DNA of 64,000 bases. It comes from Caenispirillum bisanense (GTDB lineage Bacteria; Pseudomonadota; Alphaproteobacteria; Rhodospirillales; Rhodospirillaceae). The notes under the pieces were generated by a model, which worked only from the letters and a program-made list of their open reading frames with translations, was not told where the DNA came from and made no database searches. Made by a program: the position numbers and the translations under genes. Each line of letters opens with the position of its first letter. The first letter of the stretch is position 1. Location of the stretch: NCBI RefSeq assembly GCF_900230255.1, contig NZ_OCNJ01000014.1:1-64000 (forward strand), written 5' to 3'. Below are positions 15,095 through 23,326 of the stretch, in pieces.

Positions 15095-17500
15095 ATGATG
15101 GCGGTCTCGCTTCGACGCAGCGGCCTGTTGACGGCCGTGGCTCTCGTAATGACGCTCGCCGCCTGTGAAGATCCCGCGCAGCAGGCGGCGGATCACTTCG
15201 AGAAAGGCATCGAGTTTCAGGAACAGGGCAACCTCGACAAGGCCCTGGTCGAGCTGAAGAGCGCCCTGGAACTGGCCCCCGAGAACCCCGACACCAGCTG
15301 GCGCATCGGCCGCATTGAGGAAGAGCGGGGCGATGTCCGCACCGCCTTCCGCTATTACCTGCGGGCGGCCGACCCGGCGCTCGGCCACATGGACGCGCAG
15401 GTGCGCGTCATCGAACTGCTCATGGCCGCCGGCCGGCTCGACGACGCCGCGTCGCGCGCCGCCATGGCCATCGGCCTGGAGCCGAACAACGCCGATCTGC
15501 TGGCGCTGCGGGCGGCGGTCCTGCAGATGCGCGGCCAGCCCGAGGAAGCGGCCCGCGACGCCGCCACCGCCCTGCGCGCCGAGCCCGGCCACGGTGGGGC
15601 GACGGCGGTGCTCGCCACCGTGCACCTGAACGAGGGCGATTACGCCCGCGCCCGCGCCGTGCTGACGGAGGCCATCGACGAAACCGAGCCCGACGTGGCG
15701 CTGGTGCGCCTGCTCGGCCTCGCCTACGCCGCGGACGGCAAGGCCGAGCAGGCGGTGCAGGAGTTCCGTCGTCTGGTCGAGCTGCAGCCGGGCGATGCCG
15801 GTCACCGCCGCTCGCTCGCCGACCTGCTCGCCGCCACCGGCAAGGTGGAGGAAGGCGAGGCAGTGCTGCGGGCCGGCTTCGAGGCGCCCGAGGCCGACCG
15901 CGAGGCCATGGCGGTGGCCTATGTGGAATACCTCGCCCGCCACCGCAGCGTCGATGCCGCGGTCGGCGAGCTCGAGAAGCTGATCGCCGGCAACCCGAAC
16001 ACCAGCACCTACGACATCGCGCTGGCCAACCTGCGGGCGCAGTCGGGCGACGCCCATGCCGCCATCGAGGTGCTGACCGCCGCCTCCGAGCGTCTGGGCG
16101 AGACCGAGGCCGGCCTCCGGGCGCGCGGCATGCTGGCGCAGTACTGGATGACCGTCGGCGAGGGCCGCAAGGCGCTCGACCTGGCGCGCGGCGTGCTGGC
16201 CGCCACGCCCAACAATGTCGACGCCCTGCTGGTGCGCGCGGCGCTGAACAGCAACGGCGGCCGCAATGACGAGGCGATCCGCGACCTCAACGCCATCCTG
16301 GCCGTCGAGCCGGGCAACGCCGTGGCGCTGCGCATGCTCGCCGAACAGCATCGCCGCAGCGGCAACCCGGCGGAAGCCGCCTCGGTCCTGCAGCAGCTGG
16401 TCGACCTGGCACCGCAGGCCGGGCAGGCCCGCCTGCAACTGGCGGCCATGCTGCAGCAGTCGGGCGATGCCGGTCAGGCGCAGGCCATCGTCGAGGAGCA
16501 GGTGCGGCGCAATCCGGCCTCGGTCGAGGCGTGGCGCGAACTCGCCCACCTCGCCATGGAGCGCGACGACTGGCCGGCGGCCGAGAACGCCGCCCGCCGC
16601 CTCGGCGAGATCCCCGGTGCCGAGCGCGAGCGCCTGCGCCTGCTGGCCGAGATGGCCGCCGCCCGGTCCGATTATCCGCAGGCGGCGGAAGGCTTCCGCA
16701 AGGTGCTGGAGACGACGGCCGACCAGGGCCTCGACCGCGCCGCCCTGCGCGCCTTCGTCGATGCCAGCCTGAAGGGCGGCATGGCCGCCAGCGCCGAAGA
16801 GGTGCTGACCGGCATTACCGAGCGCGCGGACGGTGCCGACGCGCATCTGGCGTGGATGCTGCTGGCGCAGGTGCATGGAGCGGCCGGACAGGACGGCCGG
16901 GTCGTGCAGGATCTGCTGTCGGCCATCGACGCTCAGCCGACGGCGTCGGAGCCCTATGTGGAGGTGGCGCGCATCCGCGCCCTCGGCGGCGATGCGCCGG
17001 GCGCCATGGAGATCCTGGACAGGGGCCTGGAGGCGGGCGCCGACCGCGTGCCGCTGCTGGTCACCCGCGGTATGGTGCAGGAGCTGACCGGCGACATCGA
17101 CGCCGCCATCGCCAGCTACCGCGAGGCGTTGCGGGTCAATCCGTCGTCGGTGGTGGCGGCCAACAACTACGGGTCTCTGGTCGCCGATCGCCACGCCGAC
17201 GATCCTGAAGCGTTGAAGGAGGCGCTGGCGCTGGTGGAGTCCTTCGCCGGCAGCGGCGATGCGCTGCTCATCGACACGGTGGCGTGGCTGAACTACCGCC
17301 TGGGCAACCTCGACGTCGCCCGCACCCTGCTGGAGCGGGCCGGCGCCGAGACGCACCAGAACCCGCAGCTGCGCTACCACTACGGGGCGGTGCTGCTGGC
17401 TTCGGGCGACGAAGAGAAGGCGCAGGGCGTTCTGTCCTCCACGGTCGGGCACGAGTTCCCCGGCAGCGAGGAGGTCGCCCGCCTTCTCGTGTCCAACTGA
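15095..17500 (+). CDS. prsT: PrsT-type TPR lipoprotein of the exosortase/EPS system
   Basis: The 801-residue protein has a lipoprotein signal with LAAC (Cys24). Tetratricopeptide repeats then run almost throughout, from ADHFEKGIEFQEQGNLDKAL (about residues 32-51) to the C-terminus, roughly 18-20 units. Length and layout match the PEP-CTERM system TPR protein PrsT, a periplasmic or outer-membrane lipoprotein found in most exosortase-linked polysaccharide loci. It is thought to scaffold export or surface-protein processing. Tandem ATGs start the gene after GGAAAGGA. It leads block B and is followed 25 bases later by the nitroreductase-like gene. Confidence 0.85.
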   Translation: MMAVSLRRSGLLTAVALVMTLAACEDPAQQAADHFEKGIEFQEQGNLDKALVELKSALELAPENPDTSWRIGRIEEERGDVRTAFRYYLRAADPALGHMDAQVRVIELLMAAGRLDDAASRAAMAIGLEPNNADLLALRAAVLQMRGQPEEAARDAATALRAEPGHGGATAVLATVHLNEGDYARARAVLTEAIDETEPDVALVRLLGLAYAADGKAEQAVQEFRRLVELQPGDAGHRRSLADLLAATGKVEEGEAVLRAGFEAPEADREAMAVAYVEYLARHRSVDAAVGELEKLIAGNPNTSTYDIALANLRAQSGDAHAAIEVLTAASERLGETEAGLRARGMLAQYWMTVGEGRKALDLARGVLAATPNNVDALLVRAALNSNGGRNDEAIRDLNAILAVEPGNAVALRMLAEQHRRSGNPAEAASVLQQLVDLAPQAGQARLQLAAMLQQSGDAGQAQAIVEEQVRRNPASVEAWRELAHLAMERDDWPAAENAARRLGEIPGAERERLRLLAEMAAARSDYPQAAEGFRKVLETTADQGLDRAALRAFVDASLKGGMAASAEEVLTGITERADGADAHLAWMLLAQVHGAAGQDGRVVQDLLSAIDAQPTASEPYVEVARIRALGGDAPGAMEILDRGLEAGADRVPLLVTRGMVQELTGDIDAAIASYREALRVNPSSVVAANNYGSLVADRHADDPEALKEALALVESFAGSGDALLIDTVAWLNYRLGNLDVARTLLERAGAETHQNPQLRYHYGAVLLASGDEEKAQGVLSSTVGHEFPGSEEVARLLVSN

Positions 17501-17525
17501 CGATTACAAGGCAGGAGTCGAACAC

Positions 17526-18623
17526 GTGGTGGAGAACGGATCCGCCGCCGCGCGTCCGGCGGCGAGGCTTCAGGTGCCCGCCGCCGTGAGGCAGGTGGCC
17601 CGCAAGCTCGTCGGGCCGCTGCGGCGCAACCGCGAGGCGGTGAGCACGCTCCTTTGGCAGTGGCGCGAGACGCGCCGCTATCTGCGCTGGCAGCACTCGC
17701 CGCACCGGACGCGCTCGCGCGGCCAGTTGCGGGCGGCCATCATCAAGGGCTACCACAGCTTCGAGAAGGGCATGAGCCTGAAGGAGCCGCGGCCGGCCTT
17801 CGGCCAGCCGTCGCTGCGCTACCTCATGACCATGGTGGACGAATACCTCGCCCGCTTCGGCAAGGATGCCTTCATCCAGGATCCCATCCGCGTCATCCGC
17901 AGCTATGCCGCCTTCAACACCCGCCTGCAGGCCGAGGTGCCGGGGCTGATGGAGAAGCTGGCGGCGTGGGATCAGGCCGGGGCGCAGGTCGACGCCGGGC
18001 CGGGCGGCACGACGCTGGTCACCCGCGAGTCCATCCAGCAGCCGGCGGCGGTGGATTTCCTGAGCTTCGTGCAGGCCCGCCACAGCATCCGCAACTTCAC
18101 CGACGAGCCGGTCGACGTCGACCTGGTGCGCCGGGCCGTGCGCATGGCGCAGGAAAGCCCGTCGGCCTGCAACCGCCAGCCGGGGCGGGTCTACAGCTTC
18201 TTCGGCCGCGGCCCGGCGCAGGAGGCGCTGGCCTTCCAGCCGGGCAACCGCGGCTTCGGGCATCTGGCCGGCTGCACGCTCGCCGTCGCCGCCGACGTGC
18301 AGAGCTACGTCGGTCCCGGCGAGCGCCATCAGGCCTTCATCGACGGCGGCCTGTTCGCCATGTCGCTGGTCTATGCCCTGCATTCGCTCGGGCTCGGCAC
18401 CTGCATGCTGGCGTGGTGCGTCGATCCGGCCAAGGACGCCGAGTTCCGCCGCTTCGCCGGCGTGCCCGACAACGAAGAGATCATCATGTTCATCGCCGTC
18501 GGCACTCTGCCGGAGACGCTGCACGTGGCGGACTCGCCGCGGCTCGATCTGGCCGACGTGCTGCACGTCTGCCGCACGGCGGACACGCCCGCCGAGGCGG
18601 CGTCCGGAGTGGCGGCGCAATGA
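17526..18623 (+). CDS. nitroreductase-family protein of the EPS operon
   Basis: The 365-residue protein starts with tandem GTG codons downstream of AGGAG. The C-terminal part (about 175-340) is an FMN nitroreductase fold: FVQARHSIRNF, MAQESPSACNRQPG and LGLGTCMLAW are clear family segments. An N-terminal extension of about 170 residues, rich in Arg and predicted helical (KGYHSFEKGMSLKEPRP), is not part of ordinary nitroreductases. Its stop overlaps the flippase ATG (ATGA). Homologues in polysaccharide loci suggest a redox step on a sugar precursor or a pyruvyl-linked modification, but no substrate is established. FMN binding is likely from RHSIR. Confidence 0.8.
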   Translation: MVENGSAAARPAARLQVPAAVRQVARKLVGPLRRNREAVSTLLWQWRETRRYLRWQHSPHRTRSRGQLRAAIIKGYHSFEKGMSLKEPRPAFGQPSLRYLMTMVDEYLARFGKDAFIQDPIRVIRSYAAFNTRLQAEVPGLMEKLAAWDQAGAQVDAGPGGTTLVTRESIQQPAAVDFLSFVQARHSIRNFTDEPVDVDLVRRAVRMAQESPSACNRQPGRVYSFFGRGPAQEALAFQPGNRGFGHLAGCTLAVAADVQSYVGPGERHQAFIDGGLFAMSLVYALHSLGLGTCMLAWCVDPAKDAEFRRFAGVPDNEEIIMFIAVGTLPETLHVADSPRLDLADVLHVCRTADTPAEAASGVAAQ

Positions 18624-20122
18624 GGGTGACCGGCCGCTTCCTGCCGCGCTTCCTGCTCGTGTCCGGGCAGATGAGCGAGGTGGTGCTCGCGCTCGTGCGC
18701 AACATCATCCTGGCGCGACTGCTGCTGCCGGACCAGTTCGGCATCGCCATCTCGCTGTCGGTGGTCTTCGCCACCGCCGAGCTGGCGGCCGACACCGGCT
18801 TCGACCGCTCGGCGGTGCGCGGCGGCGCGGGCGACCCGGAGCTGCGGCGCGGCACCCTGCATACCCTGTCGCTGCTGCGCGGACTGGTGATCGGCGCCAT
18901 CGTGGCGGCCTGCGGGCCGCTGCTGGCACACACCTTCGGTGCGCCGGAAGTGGGCTGGGCCTTCGCCCTGCTGGGGGTGGGCAGCGTCTTCCGCGGCTTC
19001 CTCAACCTCGGCATCAAGGAGGTGGCGCGGCAGTACGAGTTCTGGGTCGACGCCGTGGCGACCGGCATCCTGCAGCTGTCGTGGACGCTCATGGTGGTGG
19101 CGTTCTGGCTGGTGTTCGACGACTTCCGCGCCATGCTCTACGGCCTGCTGGCCGGGCAGTTCCTCTACGTCGCAGCCTCGCATCTGCTGTCGCCCTACCG
19201 CTGGCGCCTGCGCTTCGACCGCACCATCGCCGCCGAGGTGCTGAAGTACGGCGCGCCGCTGGTGCCCAACGGTATCACCCTGGCGGCCAAGAACCTGGGC
19301 GACCGGCTGGTGGTCGGCGCCTACTTCGGCCTGTCGGTGGTCGGCCTCTACAACGTGGTCATGATGACCGCCCTGCTGCCGCGCGGCATCATCCAGCGCC
19401 TGCTCAACAGCGTGTTCATGTCCTACTTCGTGAACCAGGGCGTGGACGGGGCCCGCGAGGCGCGGCTCTACGAGGCATACGCATACGTATTGTCCTTCAT
19501 CACCATGGGCTATGTGGTCGGCTTCTCGCTGTTCGGGCAGCCGGTCATCGGGCTGGTGTTCGGCGCCGAGTACGTGCCCGACCGCCTGCTGGTGGACCTT
19601 GTGGCCGCCGCCATGGTGCTGAAGATGATGATGTCCTTCTGCATCCCGCCGGCGCTTGCGTTCGGGCAGACGCGGCTGGTGCTGGCGACCTCGGTCGGCG
19701 GCATCCTGTCGCTGGCCTTCGCCGCCCTCGGGGCGGAACTGCTCGGCACGCTGCCGGCGCTGCTGGTGGGTATCGCCGCCGGCGAGGCGGTGATCGTGCC
19801 CGCCATCATCGTCCTGACCGCCCGCCGCTTCGGCCTGCGCAAGAGCCCCTATGTGCTCGCCTTCCTGCTGCCGGCGGTGGCGACGGCGGCGGCCGGGGCG
19901 GCGGCGCGCTGGGTGCAGACGACGCCCTACGGCCTGCCCGCCGACATCGCCGCCTATCTGGCGCTGGTGGTGGTCATGGCGCTGCTCTACGTCGCCGCCC
20001 TGCGCCATGCCCGCCTGACGGTGGGCGACGTGCGCCGCCTGGTGTTCCGCGCCCGCCGCCCGACGGCGGTGGCGCAGGAGGCCGAGGCCGGGCAGGTGCC
20101 CGCGCCCGAGGCGGCGCGATGA
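18620..20122 (+). CDS. polysaccharide flippase, Wzx/MATE-like family
   Basis: The 500-residue protein contains about 12-14 predicted transmembrane helices with no soluble domain. The N-terminal stretch LVRNIILARLLLPDQFGIAI is typical of oligosaccharide flippases, and TGFDRSAVRG, together with a charged helix at the centre, supports the assignment. It would move undecaprenyl-linked repeat units from the cytoplasmic to the periplasmic side for the polymerase encoded at 23327. Translation is coupled to the preceding gene through ATGA. The last 40 residues are a charged cytoplasmic tail. Confidence 0.88.
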   Translation: MRVTGRFLPRFLLVSGQMSEVVLALVRNIILARLLLPDQFGIAISLSVVFATAELAADTGFDRSAVRGGAGDPELRRGTLHTLSLLRGLVIGAIVAACGPLLAHTFGAPEVGWAFALLGVGSVFRGFLNLGIKEVARQYEFWVDAVATGILQLSWTLMVVAFWLVFDDFRAMLYGLLAGQFLYVAASHLLSPYRWRLRFDRTIAAEVLKYGAPLVPNGITLAAKNLGDRLVVGAYFGLSVVGLYNVVMMTALLPRGIIQRLLNSVFMSYFVNQGVDGAREARLYEAYAYVLSFITMGYVVGFSLFGQPVIGLVFGAEYVPDRLLVDLVAAAMVLKMMMSFCIPPALAFGQTRLVLATSVGGILSLAFAALGAELLGTLPALLVGIAAGEAVIVPAIIVLTARRFGLRKSPYVLAFLLPAVATAAAGAAARWVQTTPYGLPADIAAYLALVVVMALLYVAALRHARLTVGDVRRLVFRARRPTAVAQEAEAGQVPAPEAAR

Positions 20123-20144
20123 TCCAGAAATCCGGAACACGCTC

Positions 20145-21725
20145 ATGAACAGCCGCATCACATCGCTGTCCCCCATGGCCCAGGTGGTCGAGCGCGAGGC
20201 CCTGTGGTTCGGGCTGGCCGGCTTCGTCCTGCTGACGGCGGCCTTCCACAACGGGCTCGCGCACATGGTGTCCATGTGGGACACCGAGGAATACAGCCAC
20301 GCCTGGATCATTCCGCCGCTCGCCCTGCTCATCGGCCTGAGCCGGCTGGAGGGCTTCACGCCGCGAGCCGGCGACGGCCGCTCCGTCGGGCTCGTGCTGC
20401 TCGGCGCCGCCTTCGGCCTGCTGGCGGTCGGCGAGGTGTCGGGCATCTACAGCATCATGAACTACGGCTACCTCATCGGCCTGACCGGGCTGACGTGGGC
20501 GGCGCTCGGCACCAGCGGGGTGTGGCGCCTGCGCGGGCCGCTGTTCTATCTGGTTTTCATGCTGCCGCTGCCGAAGATGTTCTATGTGGCGCTGTCGGCC
20601 AAGATGCAGCTGTGGTCGTCGGAACTGGGCGTCGGGCTGGTGCGCGCCGCCGGCGTCAGCGTGTTCCTCGACGGCAACATCATCGACCTCGGTTCCTACC
20701 AGCTGGAGGTGGCGGAGGCCTGCAACGGCCTGCGCTACCTGTTCCCGCTCATGAGCTTCGGCTTCCTCGCCGCCATGCTGCTCGACGACGCCCTGTGGAA
20801 GCGCATCGTGCTGGTGCTGTCGACCCTGCCCATCACGCTCGTGATGAACAGCGCCCGCATCGCCATGATCGGCGTGCTGGTCGACAACTACGGCATCGGC
20901 ATGGCCGAGGGCGCCCAGCATGTGGTCGAGGGCTTCGTGGTGTTCGGCCTGTGCGTCGGCGTGCTGCTGCTGGAGGTGTGGCTGCTGCTGCACCTGCCGC
21001 CGCGCGGCGGCCGCTTCACCGCGCTGGCGGTGGTGATGCCCAAGCTGGATCGCCTGGGCAGCCTCGGCCGCCAGCGGGCGGGGACGGTGCTGCGCAGCTC
21101 GGTGGTGCTGATCGGCCTCGGCGCGGCGGCTTCCATCCCGCTGTCGCAGCACCAGGAGGCCATCCCCGACCGCATGCCGTTCTCCTACTTCCCCTTGCAG
21201 GTCGGCACCTGGAACGGCCGTGCGGACACGCTGTCGGACCTCTACCTCGACGTGCTGAAGCTGACCGACTACGCCATGATCGACTACCGCCGCGCCGGCG
21301 ACCGGGCGGGCGTGAACTTCTACGCCGCCTATTACGACAGCCAGCGCTACGGCGTCGCCGCCCACAGCCCGCAGGAATGCATCCCCGGCGGCGGCTGGAG
21401 CATCGAAGAGTTCAGCCCCGTCACCCTGCCGGCCGACAAGGTGGGCGGCACGGCCATGGACGTGAACCGCGCCGTCATCTCCCGCCAGGGCGTGCGGCAG
21501 GTGGTCTACTACTGGTTCGACCAGCGCGGCCGCCACATCACCAACGAATACATGGTCAAGGGTTGGATCCTGAACGACGCCCTCATGCGCGGGCGCACCG
21601 ACGGCGCCATGATCCGCCTCGTCAGCCCGATCAACCCGGGCGAGACCGAGGCCGACGCCGACGCCCGCCTGCAGGACTTCGTCCGCGCCGTGCGCCCGCA
21701 CCTCGACGATTACGTCCCGGCCTGA
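20145..21725 (+). CDS. xrtD: exosortase-EpsI fusion, XrtD-like (VPLPA-CTERM specific)
   Basis: The 526-residue protein has an eight-helix exosortase domain (about 1-285) with catalytic Cys193 in EACNGLRY, Arg238 in MNSARIA and a His in EGAQHVVEG (259). A short link leads to a C-terminal EpsI domain (about 300-526, with FYAAYYDSQ and HSPQECIPGGGW). This fused architecture is that of XrtD, the enzyme described for VPLPA-CTERM substrates, and such a substrate is encoded 5.5 kb away at 14033. It should cleave the sorting signal at the periplasmic face and transfer the protein to a surface acceptor. The EpsI part is required for polysaccharide production in other species. It sits mid-operon in block B. 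Confidence 0.9.
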   Translation: MNSRITSLSPMAQVVEREALWFGLAGFVLLTAAFHNGLAHMVSMWDTEEYSHAWIIPPLALLIGLSRLEGFTPRAGDGRSVGLVLLGAAFGLLAVGEVSGIYSIMNYGYLIGLTGLTWAALGTSGVWRLRGPLFYLVFMLPLPKMFYVALSAKMQLWSSELGVGLVRAAGVSVFLDGNIIDLGSYQLEVAEACNGLRYLFPLMSFGFLAAMLLDDALWKRIVLVLSTLPITLVMNSARIAMIGVLVDNYGIGMAEGAQHVVEGFVVFGLCVGVLLLEVWLLLHLPPRGGRFTALAVVMPKLDRLGSLGRQRAGTVLRSSVVLIGLGAAASIPLSQHQEAIPDRMPFSYFPLQVGTWNGRADTLSDLYLDVLKLTDYAMIDYRRAGDRAGVNFYAAYYDSQRYGVAAHSPQECIPGGGWSIEEFSPVTLPADKVGGTAMDVNRAVISRQGVRQVVYYWFDQRGRHITNEYMVKGWILNDALMRGRTDGAMIRLVSPINPGETEADADARLQDFVRAVRPHLDDYVPA

Positions 21726-21760
21726 CCGACGACCGCAACCGCCTGACGGAGACGCTGCCC

Positions 21761-22384
21761 ATGTCCCTCGCCTCGCGCCTCGTGGAACGCATCCGCCTGC
21801 GCCTGCTCCTGCGCGACGAGTACGAAAGCGAGACCCTGCGCCGGTACTTCCGCGACCGCTGGAACATCGACGTCGGCCTCTATTCCTACGGCTGCTTCGA
21901 CCGCTGGCGCATCCCGGTGAACACCACCATCGGGCGCTACTGTTCCTTCGCCCGCACCGCCCGCATCGTCGACGCCAACCATCCGTCCGATGCCCTGACG
22001 ACGCACCCGTTCCTCTACGAGCGGCAGTTCGGGCTGGTGCCGCAGGACACCATGAACCCGCCGCCGGTGACGGTGGAGGACGACGTGTGGATGGGCGCCA
22101 ACGTCGTCGTCACGCCCGGCTGCAAGCACATCGGCCGCGGCGCCATCATCGGCGCCGGGGCGGTGGTGACGCGCGACGTGCCGGCCTATGCCATCGTCGT
22201 CGGCAATCCCGCCCGCGTGCTGCGCTACCGCTTCGAGCCGGACATGATCGCCGCCATCGAGGACAGCCGCTGGTGGGAGATGTCCAAGCGCGAGCTGGGC
22301 GAGCTGATCCGCACCAACCCCGACGTGGTGTTCCGACCGACCCTCGAGCGCCTCGCCAGCCGTCCGCGCCAGCGGGCGGCCTGA
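21761..22384 (+). CDS. CatB-like hexapeptide O-acetyltransferase
   Basis: The 207-residue protein is a left-handed beta-helix acetyltransferase of the CatB/VatD type, with VNTTIGRYCSFARTARIVDANHP (active-site His in DANHPSD), VEDDVWMGANVVVTPGCKHIGRG-type hexapeptides and the end segment VVGNPARVLRYRF. Such enzymes acetylate sugars or other hydroxyls using acetyl-CoA. The gene lies between xrtD and a GT2 gene within block B. It is the second acetyltransferase of the locus, so the polymer is probably acetylated at more than one position. Confidence 0.85.
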   Translation: MSLASRLVERIRLRLLLRDEYESETLRRYFRDRWNIDVGLYSYGCFDRWRIPVNTTIGRYCSFARTARIVDANHPSDALTTHPFLYERQFGLVPQDTMNPPPVTVEDDVWMGANVVVTPGCKHIGRGAIIGAGAVVTRDVPAYAIVVGNPARVLRYRFEPDMIAAIEDSRWWEMSKRELGELIRTNPDVVFRPTLERLASRPRQRAA

Positions 22385-22405
22385 GCCCGACGGAGACCCG
22401 CTGCC

Positions 22406-23323
22406 ATGCTCGACACCACCCGACCCGAGCCCCGCGCCGCCGCGACGACGCCCGCCACCCTGGCGGTGTCGGTCGTCATCCCGCACTACAACGACTTGCA
22501 GAACCTCGACGCCTGCCTCGCCCTGCTCATGGAGCAGAGCCTGCCGCGCGAGGCCTTCGAGGTGATCGTCGCCGACAACATGTCGCCCTGCGGCCTCGCC
22601 GCCGTGGAGGCGGTGGCCGGTGACCGCGCCCGCGTGGTGCCGGCACCGGAGAAGGGCGCAGGTCCCGCGCGCAATGCCGGCGCGGCGGCCGCCTCGGCGC
22701 CGGTGCTGGCGTTCCTCGACAGCGACTGCCGGCCGGCGCGCGACTGGCTGGAGCGCGCCGTGGAGGCCTCGGCGCGGGCCACCGTGGTCGGCGGCCGGGT
22801 CGACGTCTTCGCCGAGGACCCGCAGCGCCTGACCGGACCGGAAGCCTTCGAGGCGGTGTTCGGCTTCGACAACCGCACCTACGTGGAGCAGAAGGGCTTC
22901 TCCGTCTCGGCCAACCTCATCGTGCGGCGCGAGGTGTTCGACGCCGTCGGGCCGTTCCGTCCGGCGGTGTCGGAAGACCTGGAGTGGTGCCTGCGCGCCG
23001 GCCGCGCCGGCCATCCGCCGGTCTATGCCGACGACGTGGTGGTCGGCCATCCCGCCCGCCGCACCTGGAGCGAACTGGCCCGCAAGTGGGACCGCCTGAG
23101 CCGCGAGGGCTACCTCCTGATGATCGAGCAGCCGGGCGGGCGCCTGAAGTGGGCGGCGCGGTCGCTGGTGGTGCTGGCCTCGCCGCTGCCGCACAGCCTC
23201 AAGGTCGCGCGCTCGCCGGCCCTGTCCACCGCCGCCGACCGCCTGAGCGCCGTGGCGGTGCTGGTGCGCCTGCGCCTGCGCCGTTTCGTCATGGCGTGGC
23301 GCCTGCTGCTGGCCGGGGCCTGA
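22406..23323 (+). CDS. glycosyltransferase family 2
   Basis: The 305-residue enzyme shows GT-A motifs: SVVIPHYNDLQNLDACL at the start, VIVADNMSPCG for the nucleotide, LDSDCRPARDWLE with the metal-binding D-x-D equivalent, and SEDLEWCLRAGRAG near the acceptor site. Its C-terminal third is basic and amphipathic (LKVARSPAL onward), which probably docks it on the inner membrane. It ends 3 bases before the polymerase ATG. It would add one sugar during repeat-unit synthesis; donor unknown. Confidence 0.87.
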   Translation: MLDTTRPEPRAAATTPATLAVSVVIPHYNDLQNLDACLALLMEQSLPREAFEVIVADNMSPCGLAAVEAVAGDRARVVPAPEKGAGPARNAGAAAASAPVLAFLDSDCRPARDWLERAVEASARATVVGGRVDVFAEDPQRLTGPEAFEAVFGFDNRTYVEQKGFSVSANLIVRREVFDAVGPFRPAVSEDLEWCLRAGRAGHPPVYADDVVVGHPARRTWSELARKWDRLSREGYLLMIEQPGGRLKWAARSLVVLASPLPHSLKVARSPALSTAADRLSAVAVLVRLRLRRFVMAWRLLLAGA

Positions 23324-23326
23324 GCC

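Noticed and set aside
14864-17452. 862-residue open frame on minus across prsT
   Set aside because: It is antisense to a lipoprotein with clear TPR repeats; composition (His/Arg/Gly-rich) is that of GC-rich antisense artefacts.
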